A stretch of 35,134 nt of DNA from Methanosarcina sp. UBA5 (GTDB lineage: Archaea > Halobacteriota > Methanosarcinia > Methanosarcinales > Methanosarcinaceae). A program made the translations under genes and the position numbers. The DNA is taken from contig NZ_DAVG01000034.1 in the NCBI RefSeq assembly GCF_002505485.1, positions 1-35,134 on the forward strand, written 5' to 3'. The notes beneath the pieces are model-generated. The model was not told where the DNA came from. It did no database searches and saw only the letters and a list, made by a program, of their open reading frames with translations. The first letter of the stretch is position 1; each line of letters begins with the position of its first letter. Shown here piece by piece: positions 25,571 through 33,903 of the stretch.

Positions 25571-25840
25571 TTAAATACGATAGACGTCCACAACCTGGAC
25601 GTTTTCAACGCCGGAAACTTTTGCAAAGGCTTCTTCTGCAGGCTCAGTTCCGCCTTCTTCATCATTAACTATTAATGCTACAATCAGAGCCTTCAAGCCA
25701 AAAGCGATCGGCTCTTCAACAATATCTCCGTGAAGGTCGGCCCCTGCTGGAATTACGCCTTTTATCTTCTCTTTCAGCTCTGCAAGGTCGGTATCAACGC
25801 TTTCTGGCATAATTTTAATTTTTGCTGCAACATCGCCCAT
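25571..25840 (-). CDS. ef1b: Archaeal elongation factor 1-beta (aEF-1beta)
   Basis: A protein of 89 residues, full length for the archaeal form, which corresponds to the C-terminal exchange domain of eukaryotic EF-1beta. Recognisable parts are GDVAAKIKIMPES, DLAELKEKIKGVIP, the IAFGLKAL segment and the VENVQVVDVYRI end. It recharges EF-1alpha by swapping GDP for GTP during elongation. It lies 93 nt downstream of the zinc-ribbon gene on the same strand, an arrangement common in archaea, and just upstream of tRNA-Ala. Confidence 0.95.
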   Translation of the reverse strand: MGDVAAKIKIMPESVDTDLAELKEKIKGVIPAGADLHGDIVEEPIAFGLKALIVALIVNDEEGGTEPAEEAFAKVSGVENVQVVDVYRI

Positions 25841-25933
25841 TCTGATTCCTCTTAGATTTTTATCTGATCTTTTTGATCGAGTTTAATCTTGTTTACACAC
25901 CAGGCATTAGAATGATTCGGGATTTTGCCTGAA

Positions 25934-26104
25934 TCAGGGTGCCTTGTATCCGCACTTGGGGCAGGTGTATACATTACCCTGCTGCCTGCAGCTTAAACAT
26001 CTTCCAATTTCTGATCCACATTGTGGGCAGGGGAATTTTACATAGCCCTTTTCCACGAGGCGGATTCCGCATGAAGTACAGTACTCAACTTTTTGTGCTG
26101 ACAT
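25934..26104 (-). CDS. Small zinc-ribbon protein (HVO_2753/COG2888-like)
   Basis: A 56-residue protein beginning MSAQKVEYCTSCG. It has four CxxC pairs: C9/C12, C26/C29, C36/C39 and C48/C51, ending CPKCGYKAP. These make two zinc-binding sites in a compact fold, as in the haloarchaeal protein HVO_2753. Relatives are often annotated as RNA-binding and lie beside the EF-1beta gene, as here, so a role in translation is reasonable inference. The ATG has AGGAGA upstream. Confidence 0.88.
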   Translation of the reverse strand: MSAQKVEYCTSCGIRLVEKGYVKFPCPQCGSEIGRCLSCRQQGNVYTCPKCGYKAP

Positions 26105-26297
26105 TTTTTTTCTCCTTAATATTTACTTCAAATATAAAGTTTTGTAACAAGTTGTCGATGAATCAGGCGCCTTCCTTAAGCATCGAGCTTCTGCTTTTCT
26201 GGGCACCTTTGTTAACGTTAGCAGATTTAATGAACTGAATTTAATTAATGCTTTTGGACACGCTTTGCTTCTGCCCTAGTCATATACGATATACAAT

Positions 26298-26966
26298 TTA
26301 AATATTCCCCTTTACCACAGTACCAAGCACAGGCTTCCCATACACTGCCCGAACAACCCTATCCGAAAATTTCCCATTTACAATGAGGCATTCCATTCGG
26401 TTTTTTTGGATATATTCCGGCAGGGCAAAATCAATACAGCTTTCGCGATTTCCTCTATAGCTAACAGCAGAAATTTCCCTGACTAATTTTCCATTTCTGA
26501 ATATACCATCCACATCCGTGGCCTTTATTAAGATTGCCCCAATCTGCTTTGCAACCCAGGCAGCGATAGTATCCGAGGTCACATCCCAGGTATGAGGCAG
26601 AGGATCCTCCTTTCTCAGGAGCCGGTATGGGAAAAGAACAGAGACACCATGAGGCATACTGGCTATTGAATCGATACCAGGAGCGCAGCTTTTATCCTGA
26701 AGATAACAGGCATACTGCTCCATACCGAGTATGGCCATCCAGTGGGCCGCATCCGCACTCAGCGAAAAGCTCTCATCAGTTGTCCTTACGGCATCGGCAA
26801 ACACTCCTCCTCCGGGCACTATGAGAATGGAATAAGGAAGTCCTTCGGATACACACGCTTCCTCTGGAATTTTCTGGCTTCCTGAGCCAAACTCAGTTAC
26901 AAGCCTGTCCACAAGCTCGGGAGCCTCTTTGATAAGGCTTCCCCCTATTTTAATTACCACTCTCAT
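26298..26966 (-). CDS. mfnE: [5-(aminomethyl)furan-3-yl]methyl phosphate kinase MfnE (methanofuran biosynthesis)
   Basis: A protein of 222 residues of the amino acid kinase fold: MRVVIKIGGSLI at the start, LIVPGGGVFAD, then SDTIAAWVAKQIGA and KATDVDGIF. In Methanocaldococcus the homologue converts the phosphorylated aminomethylfuran unit to its diphosphate using ATP, ready for coupling by MfnF. The ATG at 26966 is chosen because it opens the kinase domain and has AAAGGA just upstream; the frame extends 16 residues further but into repeat sequence. It is the last gene of mfnD-mfnF-mfnE, 156 nt after mfnF, with dispersed repeat copy B filling the gap and ending at the ribosome binding site. Confidence 0.9.
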   Translation of the reverse strand: MRVVIKIGGSLIKEAPELVDRLVTEFGSGSQKIPEEACVSEGLPYSILIVPGGGVFADAVRTTDESFSLSADAAHWMAILGMEQYACYLQDKSCAPGIDSIASMPHGVSVLFPYRLLRKEDPLPHTWDVTSDTIAAWVAKQIGAILIKATDVDGIFRNGKLVREISAVSYRGNRESCIDFALPEYIQKNRMECLIVNGKFSDRVVRAVYGKPVLGTVVKGNI

Positions 26967-26977
26967 AGGTTTCCTTT

Positions 26978-27122
26978 CAACCGTTGAGCCGCAACCGTTG
27001 CGCCGTTTGATCACGCCGATAGGGTTTGGGGATAAGATATCAAATTCAAACGTTTATCGGGTTTTCGATAAAACCTTTTCTAAAAAGGTTTTCGCTCAAG
27101 CCTTTTTTCAAAAGGATTGTTT
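26978..27122 (-). repeat. Dispersed intergenic repeat, copy B, between mfnF and mfnE
   Basis: On the minus strand it has the same block order as the other copies: CCTTTTGAAAAAAGGCTTGAGCGAAAACC, a second hairpin CCTTTT-TAG-AAAAGG (described in part), ACGTTTGA, CTTATCCCCAAACCCTATC, GGCGTGATCAA and GGCGCAACGGTTG. It lies fully inside the operon, in the same direction as transcription. Confidence 0.75.
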
Positions 27123-28106
27123 TTAGAAAGGCTGGCAGTCAAGTAATCTGGCAGCCGCATATGCAGGAAAGACTTTTGAGATTTCTTCTCCCCAGCGTCC
27201 GGATACTGAAATGCATTCGAAACCAAGCCTCTCTGCAGCTTCTTTTATCAGGAATTCCCCAAGGCCTGCAGCTGCAATTCTTTTAAGTCCATTCTTTTCC
27301 GCAACCTCGGAAATTGCCTCAACTAGGACAGAGATCTGCTTTTCCTTTACCTGGTTAGCGATTTCGTAGATTTCGTCTTCCCGGATTTCAGAAAGGTCCG
27401 CACAGACCAACCTTGCAAGCCTGCGCATAGCATCGGTTTTGCTCCTGCCTGCCCCATCAGCGGTCTCGCAGGTATACATGCTTTCATCAATTTTTCCAAG
27501 CAGGAGATAAGCGTCCGCAGTAGTGGCAAAAAGCTCAGAAGCTGTCCTGCACCAGGTCCGTCCAAGTTTTACTTTTTCGAGAAGTGAGGCAAGGTTTGTC
27601 CGCAGGGTGCCTGCATATACGAGTTCACTTCTGACCAGCCGCTCAAAATCAGTAAGCCCGGCTTTCTGTTCGCCTGACAGGATAGGGATAATATCGCTTG
27701 TGGTACTTCCCACATCCACAAAAATACAGTCTCCTATCTCTTTTCCTATCAACTTGGCTGAAGCTGCCCAGTTAGCAGCAGCAAGTTCCCTTATATCATC
27801 AGCTTCGCTCTGGAACCTTCCCTCGCTGTTTATATAAAACACTTTTGAGAGCCCAAAGGCAGAATCTACACATGACTTTATAAACAGGATGCCCTGTTCT
27901 TTGTTCTCAAAGCAGTCTGCAAGTTCACCGGTCATAACAACAGCAACTTTTTCGGGCTGCAGCCGCTGTGCAATTTCTTTTAAAACTTCCGGAAGCTGTG
28001 TATTCTTCCAGAGAGGCAAATAATGCAGTTCTACAATCGTTCCGTCTGAGGAGGCAAGTTTGGTATTTGCTCCTCCAATGTCAAGCCCGATAACCTTTGA
28101 ATTCAT
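27123..28106 (-). CDS. mfnF: Methanofuran-precursor synthase MfnF (hydantoinase/oxoprolinase-like fold)
   Basis: A protein of 327 residues with ASKHA-type nucleotide-binding motifs: VIGLDIGGANTKLA at the start, FVDVGSTTSDIIPI in the middle and AAAGLGEFLI near the end. MfnF joins the activated furan diphosphate to gamma-glutamyltyramine, forming the ether-linked core of methanofuran, the first one-carbon carrier of methanogenesis. The start is ATG 28106 with AAAGGG 7 nt upstream; an ATG six codons earlier has no such site. It lies 74 nt after mfnD and upstream of mfnE on the same strand. Confidence 0.9.
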   Translation of the reverse strand: MNSKVIGLDIGGANTKLASSDGTIVELHYLPLWKNTQLPEVLKEIAQRLQPEKVAVVMTGELADCFENKEQGILFIKSCVDSAFGLSKVFYINSEGRFQSEADDIRELAAANWAASAKLIGKEIGDCIFVDVGSTTSDIIPILSGEQKAGLTDFERLVRSELVYAGTLRTNLASLLEKVKLGRTWCRTASELFATTADAYLLLGKIDESMYTCETADGAGRSKTDAMRRLARLVCADLSEIREDEIYEIANQVKEKQISVLVEAISEVAEKNGLKRIAAAGLGEFLIKEAAERLGFECISVSGRWGEEISKVFPAYAAARLLDCQPF

Positions 28107-28180
28107 TTTTGAACCCTTTATCATGTTTTTTCAAGCTTCCCCGTGTTCTTTTTCTGGCTTTTCAATCTGTTCCCTATATT

Positions 28181-29140
28181 TTAAGCCTTTCCGAAAAGCT
28201 CGCCCAGCGCATCCTTTGAAAAGCGGCATTCTCCCTCAATATGTATCGAGTCCGGAAGTTCTCCAAACTTATTTTTCAAAAGCAGGTCTCCAGTTTCCTC
28301 TCGCATAACGCGGCTAATGCCGAAAAGCGAGGCCGTGGGCCTGGGGTTTACGTCCACTACATACGGAAGGTCAGCAAGTACGATGTCTACACCCACATAC
28401 CCGAAACAGTCCAGACATTTGACTGAGGAGATTGCGGTTTCATAGAGTTCATCTCGCCTTGGAGTCTGGTAAGGAGTAAGGCTTCCGTTGTATTTTATGC
28501 CGGATGCTCCTGTTTTTCCATCTTCTCTGGTTTTGACCTCTTTATCGCCAAACTCGATGAATTGGCGGTTTACAGTAAGAGGAAGCGATTTTTTTCCTGC
28601 GATAAGGCTTACGCTCAGGGTTTCTCCTTCAATATACTCGCTTGCAATGATTTTTTCGTTCTTCTCAAACTCCGTGACAAGATATGTTGCCTCTGCGCCG
28701 CAGCCGAACCTGGGTTTTGTAACATATTTTTTGCCTTCTTCAGCTTTTTTTGTGATCTCAGGGGCTTTAATCCCTGCTTTCTTAAGGATTTCCGTACACA
28801 TCAGCTTATCCGCACAGTCTGCTGCCGATTTAGGCGAACATCCCAGGTTTACGGTATTTTCTTCAAGAACTTCATTCAACTCAGGAAGCATAGAATCAGG
28901 GGCAATAATCAACCCTGCATCACAGCCCTTTGCTTTTCTCTCAATTACCTGCCTGAAATTTTCGGCTGTAGATTCGACGCGTGTGCCTGCACAGATTTTC
29001 GTACCTGCTGAAGGGTAGTATACTTCATGCCCAAGGCGGGCAAAGCTTTTAGCAAGGGTTTCAAGCATAGCTGCCCCCTCAGGGATAAGGGACTTTTCAA
29101 TGTCCGTGCCGACAGCAAATTCTGCAATCAGGATTTTCAT
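28181..29140 (-). CDS. mfnD: Tyramine-L-glutamate ligase MfnD (methanofuran biosynthesis)
   Basis: A protein of 319 residues of the ATP-grasp superfamily. It begins MKILIAEFAVGT; YVTKPRFGCGAEATYLV and VDINPRPTASL-like motifs (here VVDVNPRPTAS) supply ATP and metal binding, with EYIEGETLSVSLI between. The enzyme links tyramine to the gamma-carboxyl of glutamate in the first committed branch of methanofuran synthesis. The ATG at 29140 matches the family start. No strong Shine-Dalgarno is visible, and a TTG 15 codons upstream seems unlikely. First gene of the mfnD-F-E operon; repeat copy C lies just upstream. Confidence 0.9.
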   Translation of the reverse strand: MKILIAEFAVGTDIEKSLIPEGAAMLETLAKSFARLGHEVYYPSAGTKICAGTRVESTAENFRQVIERKAKGCDAGLIIAPDSMLPELNEVLEENTVNLGCSPKSAADCADKLMCTEILKKAGIKAPEITKKAEEGKKYVTKPRFGCGAEATYLVTEFEKNEKIIASEYIEGETLSVSLIAGKKSLPLTVNRQFIEFGDKEVKTREDGKTGASGIKYNGSLTPYQTPRRDELYETAISSVKCLDCFGYVGVDIVLADLPYVVDVNPRPTASLFGISRVMREETGDLLLKNKFGELPDSIHIEGECRFSKDALGELFGKA

Positions 29141-29175
29141 TGGAAAGGAAAAACTCGGGAATTTATTTATTACTT

Positions 29176-29286
29176 TTTGTTCCAAGCCTTTTCAAAAAAG
29201 GCTTGAGCGAAAACCCCTGGAGACGTTTGAGTTTGAGAGCCTTATCCCCAAACCCTATCGGCGTGATCAACCGGCGCAACGGTTGG
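29176..29286 (+). repeat. Dispersed intergenic repeat, copy C
   Basis: It begins with hairpin AAGCCTTTT-C-AAAAAAGGCTT, then GAGCGAAAACC, ACGTTTGAGTTTGAGAG, CCTTATCCCCAAACCCTATC and GGCGTGATCAACCGGCGCAACGGTTG (given in part). It is shorter than copy A, with one hairpin. It lies between the divergent mfnD and the membrane-protein gene. Confidence 0.75.
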
Positions 29287-29353
29287 GCTAAAAATGAAAT
29301 TGAGTATGTAAAAGTTTATATAAATTATACAGTTTATATCATAAAGTTAAACA

Positions 29354-29812
29354 TTGGAAAACATAAAGGTGCCTGGTAATATTAGTAGCATAAATCCTAA
29401 TTCTCAGTCAATCTATGAAAACCCTTTTGTCAAAACTCTTGCCATTGCAGTTTTCATGGGTATATTCCTGGTTGATATGGGGCTTGGACTCTTTGATATT
29501 TTTTCCACAAAAGAAAGTCCATTGCCCTCCGCAGTCGTACTGTTGATCTTTGCGGTAACGTTTATTGCAGGCATGGTTTTTTACGAAAAAAATGGGCTAG
29601 ACACTCTAAGTTCACTTGTAGGAGGAGCTCTTGCTGGTTTTGGTTTTTCCTTCGTGCTTGTGTCGCTTGTAGGCGGCGTTCAGTTTGCACTGAGAGGAGG
29701 AATCTCAGTAGTCGGGTGGGACCAGGTGATTTCAGCAGTCGCGGCTTCCATGATTGCAAGCGTCGTAATGCTCAAAGCACTCTTTTATAAACTTCAAAAT
29801 CACTCTTACTGA
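29354..29812 (+). CDS. Small integral membrane protein of unknown function
   Basis: A protein of 152 residues with four likely membrane helices (about 25-45, 55-75, 85-115, 125-147), separated by short loops; the glycine-rich SLVGGALAGFGFSFVLVSLVGG forms the third. The start is uncertain: TTG at 29354 gives the full frame, a GTG at 29369 is possible, and neither has a good ribosome binding site. A TATA-like TTTATATAAATTATA at about 29318-29332 could give a nearly leaderless message from either. I recognise no family. It precedes grpE by 127 nt on the same strand, but grpE has its own TATA element. Confidence 0.7.
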   Translation: MENIKVPGNISSINPNSQSIYENPFVKTLAIAVFMGIFLVDMGLGLFDIFSTKESPLPSAVVLLIFAVTFIAGMVFYEKNGLDTLSSLVGGALAGFGFSFVLVSLVGGVQFALRGGISVVGWDQVISAVAASMIASVVMLKALFYKLQNHSY

Positions 29813-29865
29813 TTTTTCTTTTACTTCCCTTTCTTGAGTAGTCTGTGTTTTCAAATTCCCAAAAA

Positions 29866-29877
29866 GTATTTATAGAA
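29866..29877 (+). promoter_or_regulatory. TATA-type promoter of the grpE gene
   Basis: GTATTTATAGAA matches the archaeal TATA box consensus and lies 63-75 nt before the grpE ATG. It predicts a start of transcription near 29897 and a leader of about 40 nt. Confidence 0.5.
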
Positions 29878-29939
29878 TTACAAACAATCACAGATCAGGA
29901 CGAGCGAAACCGTTATACTTACTTGATGGGGTTCGACGA

Positions 29940-30569
29940 ATGAAAATATTCAATAAAGAAGAAAATAAGAATTCTAAAGAAGATACCCAGGCTGGAGCTG
30001 AAAATTCTGAAGCTCAAAACTCTGGTTCTTCGGCGGAAGAGGTTAATGAAGCACGGGAAAACCCCGAAGAGGCTTCTGCCAGTTCGGAAGCTGGGAAAAG
30101 TCCTGAAGTCAGGTGCCAGGAGGAGAAACAGGTTCTCATGGATAAGTACTATCGACTTGCAGCAGACTTTGACAATTTCAGAAAACGGACCGCCCGCCAG
30201 ATGGAGGAAAACCGGAAAGCAGTGCTTGAACAAGTATTTCTTGACTTCCTTGAAGTGACGGACAATTTCGATCGCGCCCTTAAATCTGCAAAAACCGCAG
30301 AAGACATGAGCTCGATCGTCAGCGGAATAGAACAGCTTTCAAGGCAGTTTTTCTCAATCCTCGAAAAATACGGACTTGAGAAGATTGAGAGTGAAAAAGC
30401 CAGTGAATTTGACCCTCACAGGCACGAAGCAGTTCAACACATCGAGACCTCTGAAGTCCCGGACAATACTATAGTAGAGGTTTATAAAACCGGATACGCT
30501 CTTAACTCTAAAGTTATCAGGCCTGCTATGGTCTCAGTGGCCAGAAACCCTGATGAAGCAGAGAAATAA
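29940..30569 (+). CDS. grpE: Nucleotide exchange factor GrpE
   Basis: A protein of 209 residues. An acidic, low-complexity N-terminus (about 1-55) leads to the coiled-coil stalk (KYYRLAADFDNFRKRTARQMEENRK), a four-helix bundle and the beta-wing domain with the family signature (FDPHRHEAVQHIE...NTIVEVYKTGYALNSKVIRPAMVSVA, quoted for order). GrpE dimers release ADP from DnaK. It stands first in the order grpE-dnaK-dnaJ, a bacterial-type chaperone set that Methanosarcina and some other archaea carry by ancient transfer. The gap to dnaK (197 nt) is long and very AT-rich, so dnaK probably has its own promoter. Confidence 0.95.
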   Translation: MKIFNKEENKNSKEDTQAGAENSEAQNSGSSAEEVNEARENPEEASASSEAGKSPEVRCQEEKQVLMDKYYRLAADFDNFRKRTARQMEENRKAVLEQVFLDFLEVTDNFDRALKSAKTAEDMSSIVSGIEQLSRQFFSILEKYGLEKIESEKASEFDPHRHEAVQHIETSEVPDNTIVEVYKTGYALNSKVIRPAMVSVARNPDEAEK

Positions 30570-30766
30570 AGGAGATAAACTTTAATCCTGAATTCAGGTA
30601 TGCTTACTCTCCAATTAAACTAAATAACTTTATTAGATAACTTAATAAAAAATTTACCTTGCTGATTTATCTAAATATTTAATTTGTCTAAATATTTTAT
30701 CTAACATTATAATTGAATAAAAACTTTAATTGGAAATTTAACCAAGTAATTTAGTGAGGATAAAAC

Positions 30767-32629
30767 ATGGCAAAAATACTGGGTATTGACCTAGGTACTA
30801 CGAACTCATGCATGGCAGTAATGGAAGGCGGGGAAGCTGTCGTGATCCCGAATGCCGAAGGCGCCAGGACAACCCCGTCAGTGGTCGGATTTTCTAAGAA
30901 GGGAGAGAAACTTGTAGGCCAGGTTGCAAAGAGGCAGGCCGTTTCGAATCCTGAAAATACTGTTTATTCCATTAAAAGGCATATGGGAGACGCCAATTAC
31001 AAGGTAACTCTTCAGGGAACGCAGTATAAGCCGCAGGAAATTTCTGCAATGATTCTTCAGAAGCTCAAAACCGATGCAGAAGCTTATCTTGGAGAGACTA
31101 TCAAACAGGCTGTTATCACGGTTCCTGCCTATTTCAATGATGCCCAGAGGCAGGCTACAAAGGACGCAGGGGCAATTGCAGGCCTTGATGTCCTGAGAAT
31201 TATCAATGAGCCAACTTCCGCATCCCTGGCTTATGGTCTCGATAAGGGAGATGTAGAACAAACAATTCTTGTCTACGACTTGGGAGGCGGAACCTTTGAT
31301 GTATCTATTCTCGAACTTGGAGGCGGAGTCTTTGAGGTAAAATCCACAAGCGGTGACACTCATCTCGGAGGAGATGACTTTGACCAGCGTATAGTTAACT
31401 ACTTACTTGCCGAGTTCAGAAAAACCGAGGGAATTGATCTCTCCAAAGATAAAGCTGTACTCCAGCGCTTAACCGATGCTGCGGAAAAAGCCAAGATCGA
31501 GCTATCCGGAGTTGCAAGCACAAATATCAACCTTCCTTTCCTTACAGTTGGTCCGGACGGAGAACCAAAGCACCTTGATATCGACCTGACCAGAGCCCAG
31601 TTCCAGAAGATGACCGAGGACCTCCTTGAAAAGACCCTCGTATCCATGCGCCAGGCTCTAAGCGATGCAAAGTTCACTCCAAATGATCTTCATAAAGTGA
31701 TTCTGGTCGGAGGCGCCACAAGAATGCCTGCGGTAGTCGAGCTTGTGGAGAACTTTACGGGCAAGAAACCCTATAAGAACATTAACCCTGATGAGGCTGT
31801 TGCAATTGGGGCAGCTATCCAGGCCGGTGTTCTCGGAGGCGAAGTCAAAGATGTCCTGTTGCTTGATGTTACTCCTCTGACTCTCGGAATCGAAACGCTC
31901 GGAGGCATAGCAACCCCGCTTATCCCGAGAAACACGACAATCCCAACGAAGAAAAGCCAGGTCTTCTCAACTGCTGCTGATAACCAGCCTTCAGTAGAGA
32001 TCCATGTTCTTCAGGGAGAAAGGGGAGTTGCTTCCGAAAATAAGACTCTCGGCCGCTTTACTCTGGACGGTATCCCCCCGGCTCCAAGAGGCATTCCGCA
32101 GATCGAAGTTACCTTTGATATTGATGCAAACGGGATCCTGCATGTAGGTGCAAAAGACCTCGGAACCGGCAAAGAGCAGTCCATTTCTATCCAGAAGCCG
32201 GGTGGACTCTCGGATGCCGAAATCGAGCGCATGGTCAAAGATGCGGAAATGCATGCTGAAGAAGATAAAAAACGCAAAGAAGATGTCGAGACCAGGAACA
32301 ATGCCGAAGCCCTCATCAATGCTGCGGAAAAGACTTTAAAGGAAGCCGGAGATGTGGCCACAGAAGACCAGAAGTCAAAGGTAACTGCCGCAATCGACGA
32401 CCTTAAGAAAGCTCTTGAAGGTAAGGACAGCGAAGCCATTAAGTCAAAAACCGAAGCTCTTCAGGAAGCCGTATACCCGATTTCCACTGCAATGTACCAG
32501 AAAGCCCAGCAACAGGCGCAGCAGGCTCAACAGGCTGCAGGCGGAGCAGGAAATCCTGATGCAAAAGGTCCTGATGACACGGTAGTTGACGCCGATTATG
32601 AGGTAGTTGACGACGAAAAGCGTAAATAA
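30767..32629 (+). CDS. dnaK: Chaperone DnaK (Hsp70)
   Basis: A protein of 620 residues. The ATPase domain opens with KILGIDLGTTNSCMAVMEGG. It has the VPAYFNDAQRQATKDAG and IINEPTSASLAYG motifs, DLGGGTFDVSIL, and VILVGGATRMPAV. The linker DVLLLDVTPLTLGIET leads to the substrate-binding domain and a helical lid ending in a Gln/Ala-rich, acidic tail (DDTVVDADYEVVDDE). It binds unfolded segments in ATP-driven cycles with DnaJ and GrpE. AT-rich elements such as CTAAATATTTAA at 30670-30705 probably hold its promoter. No odd residues noted. Confidence 0.98.
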   Translation: MAKILGIDLGTTNSCMAVMEGGEAVVIPNAEGARTTPSVVGFSKKGEKLVGQVAKRQAVSNPENTVYSIKRHMGDANYKVTLQGTQYKPQEISAMILQKLKTDAEAYLGETIKQAVITVPAYFNDAQRQATKDAGAIAGLDVLRIINEPTSASLAYGLDKGDVEQTILVYDLGGGTFDVSILELGGGVFEVKSTSGDTHLGGDDFDQRIVNYLLAEFRKTEGIDLSKDKAVLQRLTDAAEKAKIELSGVASTNINLPFLTVGPDGEPKHLDIDLTRAQFQKMTEDLLEKTLVSMRQALSDAKFTPNDLHKVILVGGATRMPAVVELVENFTGKKPYKNINPDEAVAIGAAIQAGVLGGEVKDVLLLDVTPLTLGIETLGGIATPLIPRNTTIPTKKSQVFSTAADNQPSVEIHVLQGERGVASENKTLGRFTLDGIPPAPRGIPQIEVTFDIDANGILHVGAKDLGTGKEQSISIQKPGGLSDAEIERMVKDAEMHAEEDKKRKEDVETRNNAEALINAAEKTLKEAGDVATEDQKSKVTAAIDDLKKALEGKDSEAIKSKTEALQEAVYPISTAMYQKAQQQAQQAQQAAGGAGNPDAKGPDDTVVDADYEVVDDEKRK

Positions 32630-32650
32630 AGAGAAATTAAGTAATAAAAC

Positions 32651-32714
32651 AGGCCTGGAGATTCTCAGGCCTTCCCCGAAACCTGCTTGCAGGCTCCGGA
32701 GCTTTATCTTTTTT
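32651..32714 (+). terminator. Three consecutive hairpins and a T-run between dnaK and dnaJ
   Basis: In order: AGGCCTG-8 nt-CAGGCCT (32651-32672), CCTGC-TT-GCAGG (32682-32693) and the palindrome GCTCCGGAGC (32693-32702). TTTATCTTTTTT follows at once. This resembles a terminator or attenuator that would lower dnaJ relative to dnaK, or a processing site. Confidence 0.55.
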
Positions 32715-32733
32715 AAAATAACAGGGAATCCTG

Positions 32734-33903
32734 ATGGCCACAACACGTGATTATTACGAAGTTCTTGGATTATCCAAAGATGCCTCACCCGAGGATATAA
32801 AGAAAACGTATCGAAAACTTGCGCTAAAGTATCATCCTGACAGAAATAAGGAACCAGGGGCTGAGGAAAAGTTCAAGGAGATTTCCGAGGCTTATGCCGT
32901 TCTTTCAGATGATGAGAAACGTGCTCAGTACGACCGTTTTGGACATGCCGGAATAAACGGGCAATACAGCGCAGAAGATATCTTCCGGGGTGCAGACTTC
33001 GGCGGCTTCGGGGATATATTTGAAATGTTTTTTGGTGGTGGGGGAAGTAGACGGGGTCCTATGGGGCCGAGGAGAGGGTCCGATCTCCAGTATGACCTTT
33101 ACATCACCTTTGAGGAAGCAGCTTTTGGAGTCCGCAAAGATATCGACATTCCTAGAACGGAAAGATGTTCTAATTGTTCCGGAACCGGTTCCAAACCCGG
33201 CACAAGCCCGAAACGCTGTCCCACATGTGGCGGCACAGGACAAATCCGCACCACTCGCTCCGGATTGGGTATGCAGTTTGTAAGCACTTCTGCCTGCACT
33301 ACCTGTCATGGCAGGGGTCAGGTTATTGAATCTCCCTGCCCTATCTGCAGCGGTACAGGCAGAGTCCGAAATACAAGAAAAATAACAGTAAATGTGCCTG
33401 CCGGAGCCGACTCAGGCATGACTCTGAGGCTCAGCGGGGAAGGAGATTCGGGAGAACCCGGCGCTCCCTCAGGAGATCTTTATGTCGTGCTTCATGTGAT
33501 GGAACACCCCTATTTTAAGAGAGTTGATTACGATGTAATTTCCGAGCTTCCTATCTCCTTTGCCCAGGCTGCGCTCGGGACGGATACAATGGTCGATACC
33601 CTCCACGGAAAGGTCAAGATGAATATTCCTGCAGGAACCCAGACCCACTCCGTATTCAGGCTTAAAGATAAAGGGATTCAGCACCTGCACGGGAGTAGAA
33701 AAGGCGACCAGCTCGTCAGGGTTTTAATCAAGACTCCGACAAAACTTACTCACGAACAAAAAGAGCTCCTCCGCCAGTTCGAAGCTCTGAGTAGTGGCAA
33801 AAACCCGGAAGGAGATGAGAAAGGCAGGAACGAGAGATCCACTGAAAAATCCCGGAAAAACAAAGGATTTTTTGAGAAAGTAAAGGATGCCTTTGAAAGT
33901 TAA
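32734..33903 (+). CDS. dnaJ: Chaperone DnaJ (Hsp40)
   Basis: A protein of 389 residues with the full type I layout. It has a J domain with H34-P35-D36 (KYHPDRNKE), a Gly/Phe-rich region (FGGFGDIFEMFFGGGG), four CxxCxGxG zinc repeats (CSNCSGTG, CPTCGGTG, CTTCHGRG, CPICSGTG), two beta-sandwich substrate domains and a dimerisation region. A Lys/Glu/Asn-rich C-terminal extension (GKNPEGDEKGRNERSTEK) is added. It delivers unfolded proteins to DnaK and triggers its ATPase. It is separated from dnaK by 104 nt containing a hairpin string. AGGGAA lies 8 nt ahead of the ATG. Confidence 0.97.
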   Translation: MATTRDYYEVLGLSKDASPEDIKKTYRKLALKYHPDRNKEPGAEEKFKEISEAYAVLSDDEKRAQYDRFGHAGINGQYSAEDIFRGADFGGFGDIFEMFFGGGGSRRGPMGPRRGSDLQYDLYITFEEAAFGVRKDIDIPRTERCSNCSGTGSKPGTSPKRCPTCGGTGQIRTTRSGLGMQFVSTSACTTCHGRGQVIESPCPICSGTGRVRNTRKITVNVPAGADSGMTLRLSGEGDSGEPGAPSGDLYVVLHVMEHPYFKRVDYDVISELPISFAQAALGTDTMVDTLHGKVKMNIPAGTQTHSVFRLKDKGIQHLHGSRKGDQLVRVLIKTPTKLTHEQKELLRQFEALSSGKNPEGDEKGRNERSTEKSRKNKGFFEKVKDAFES

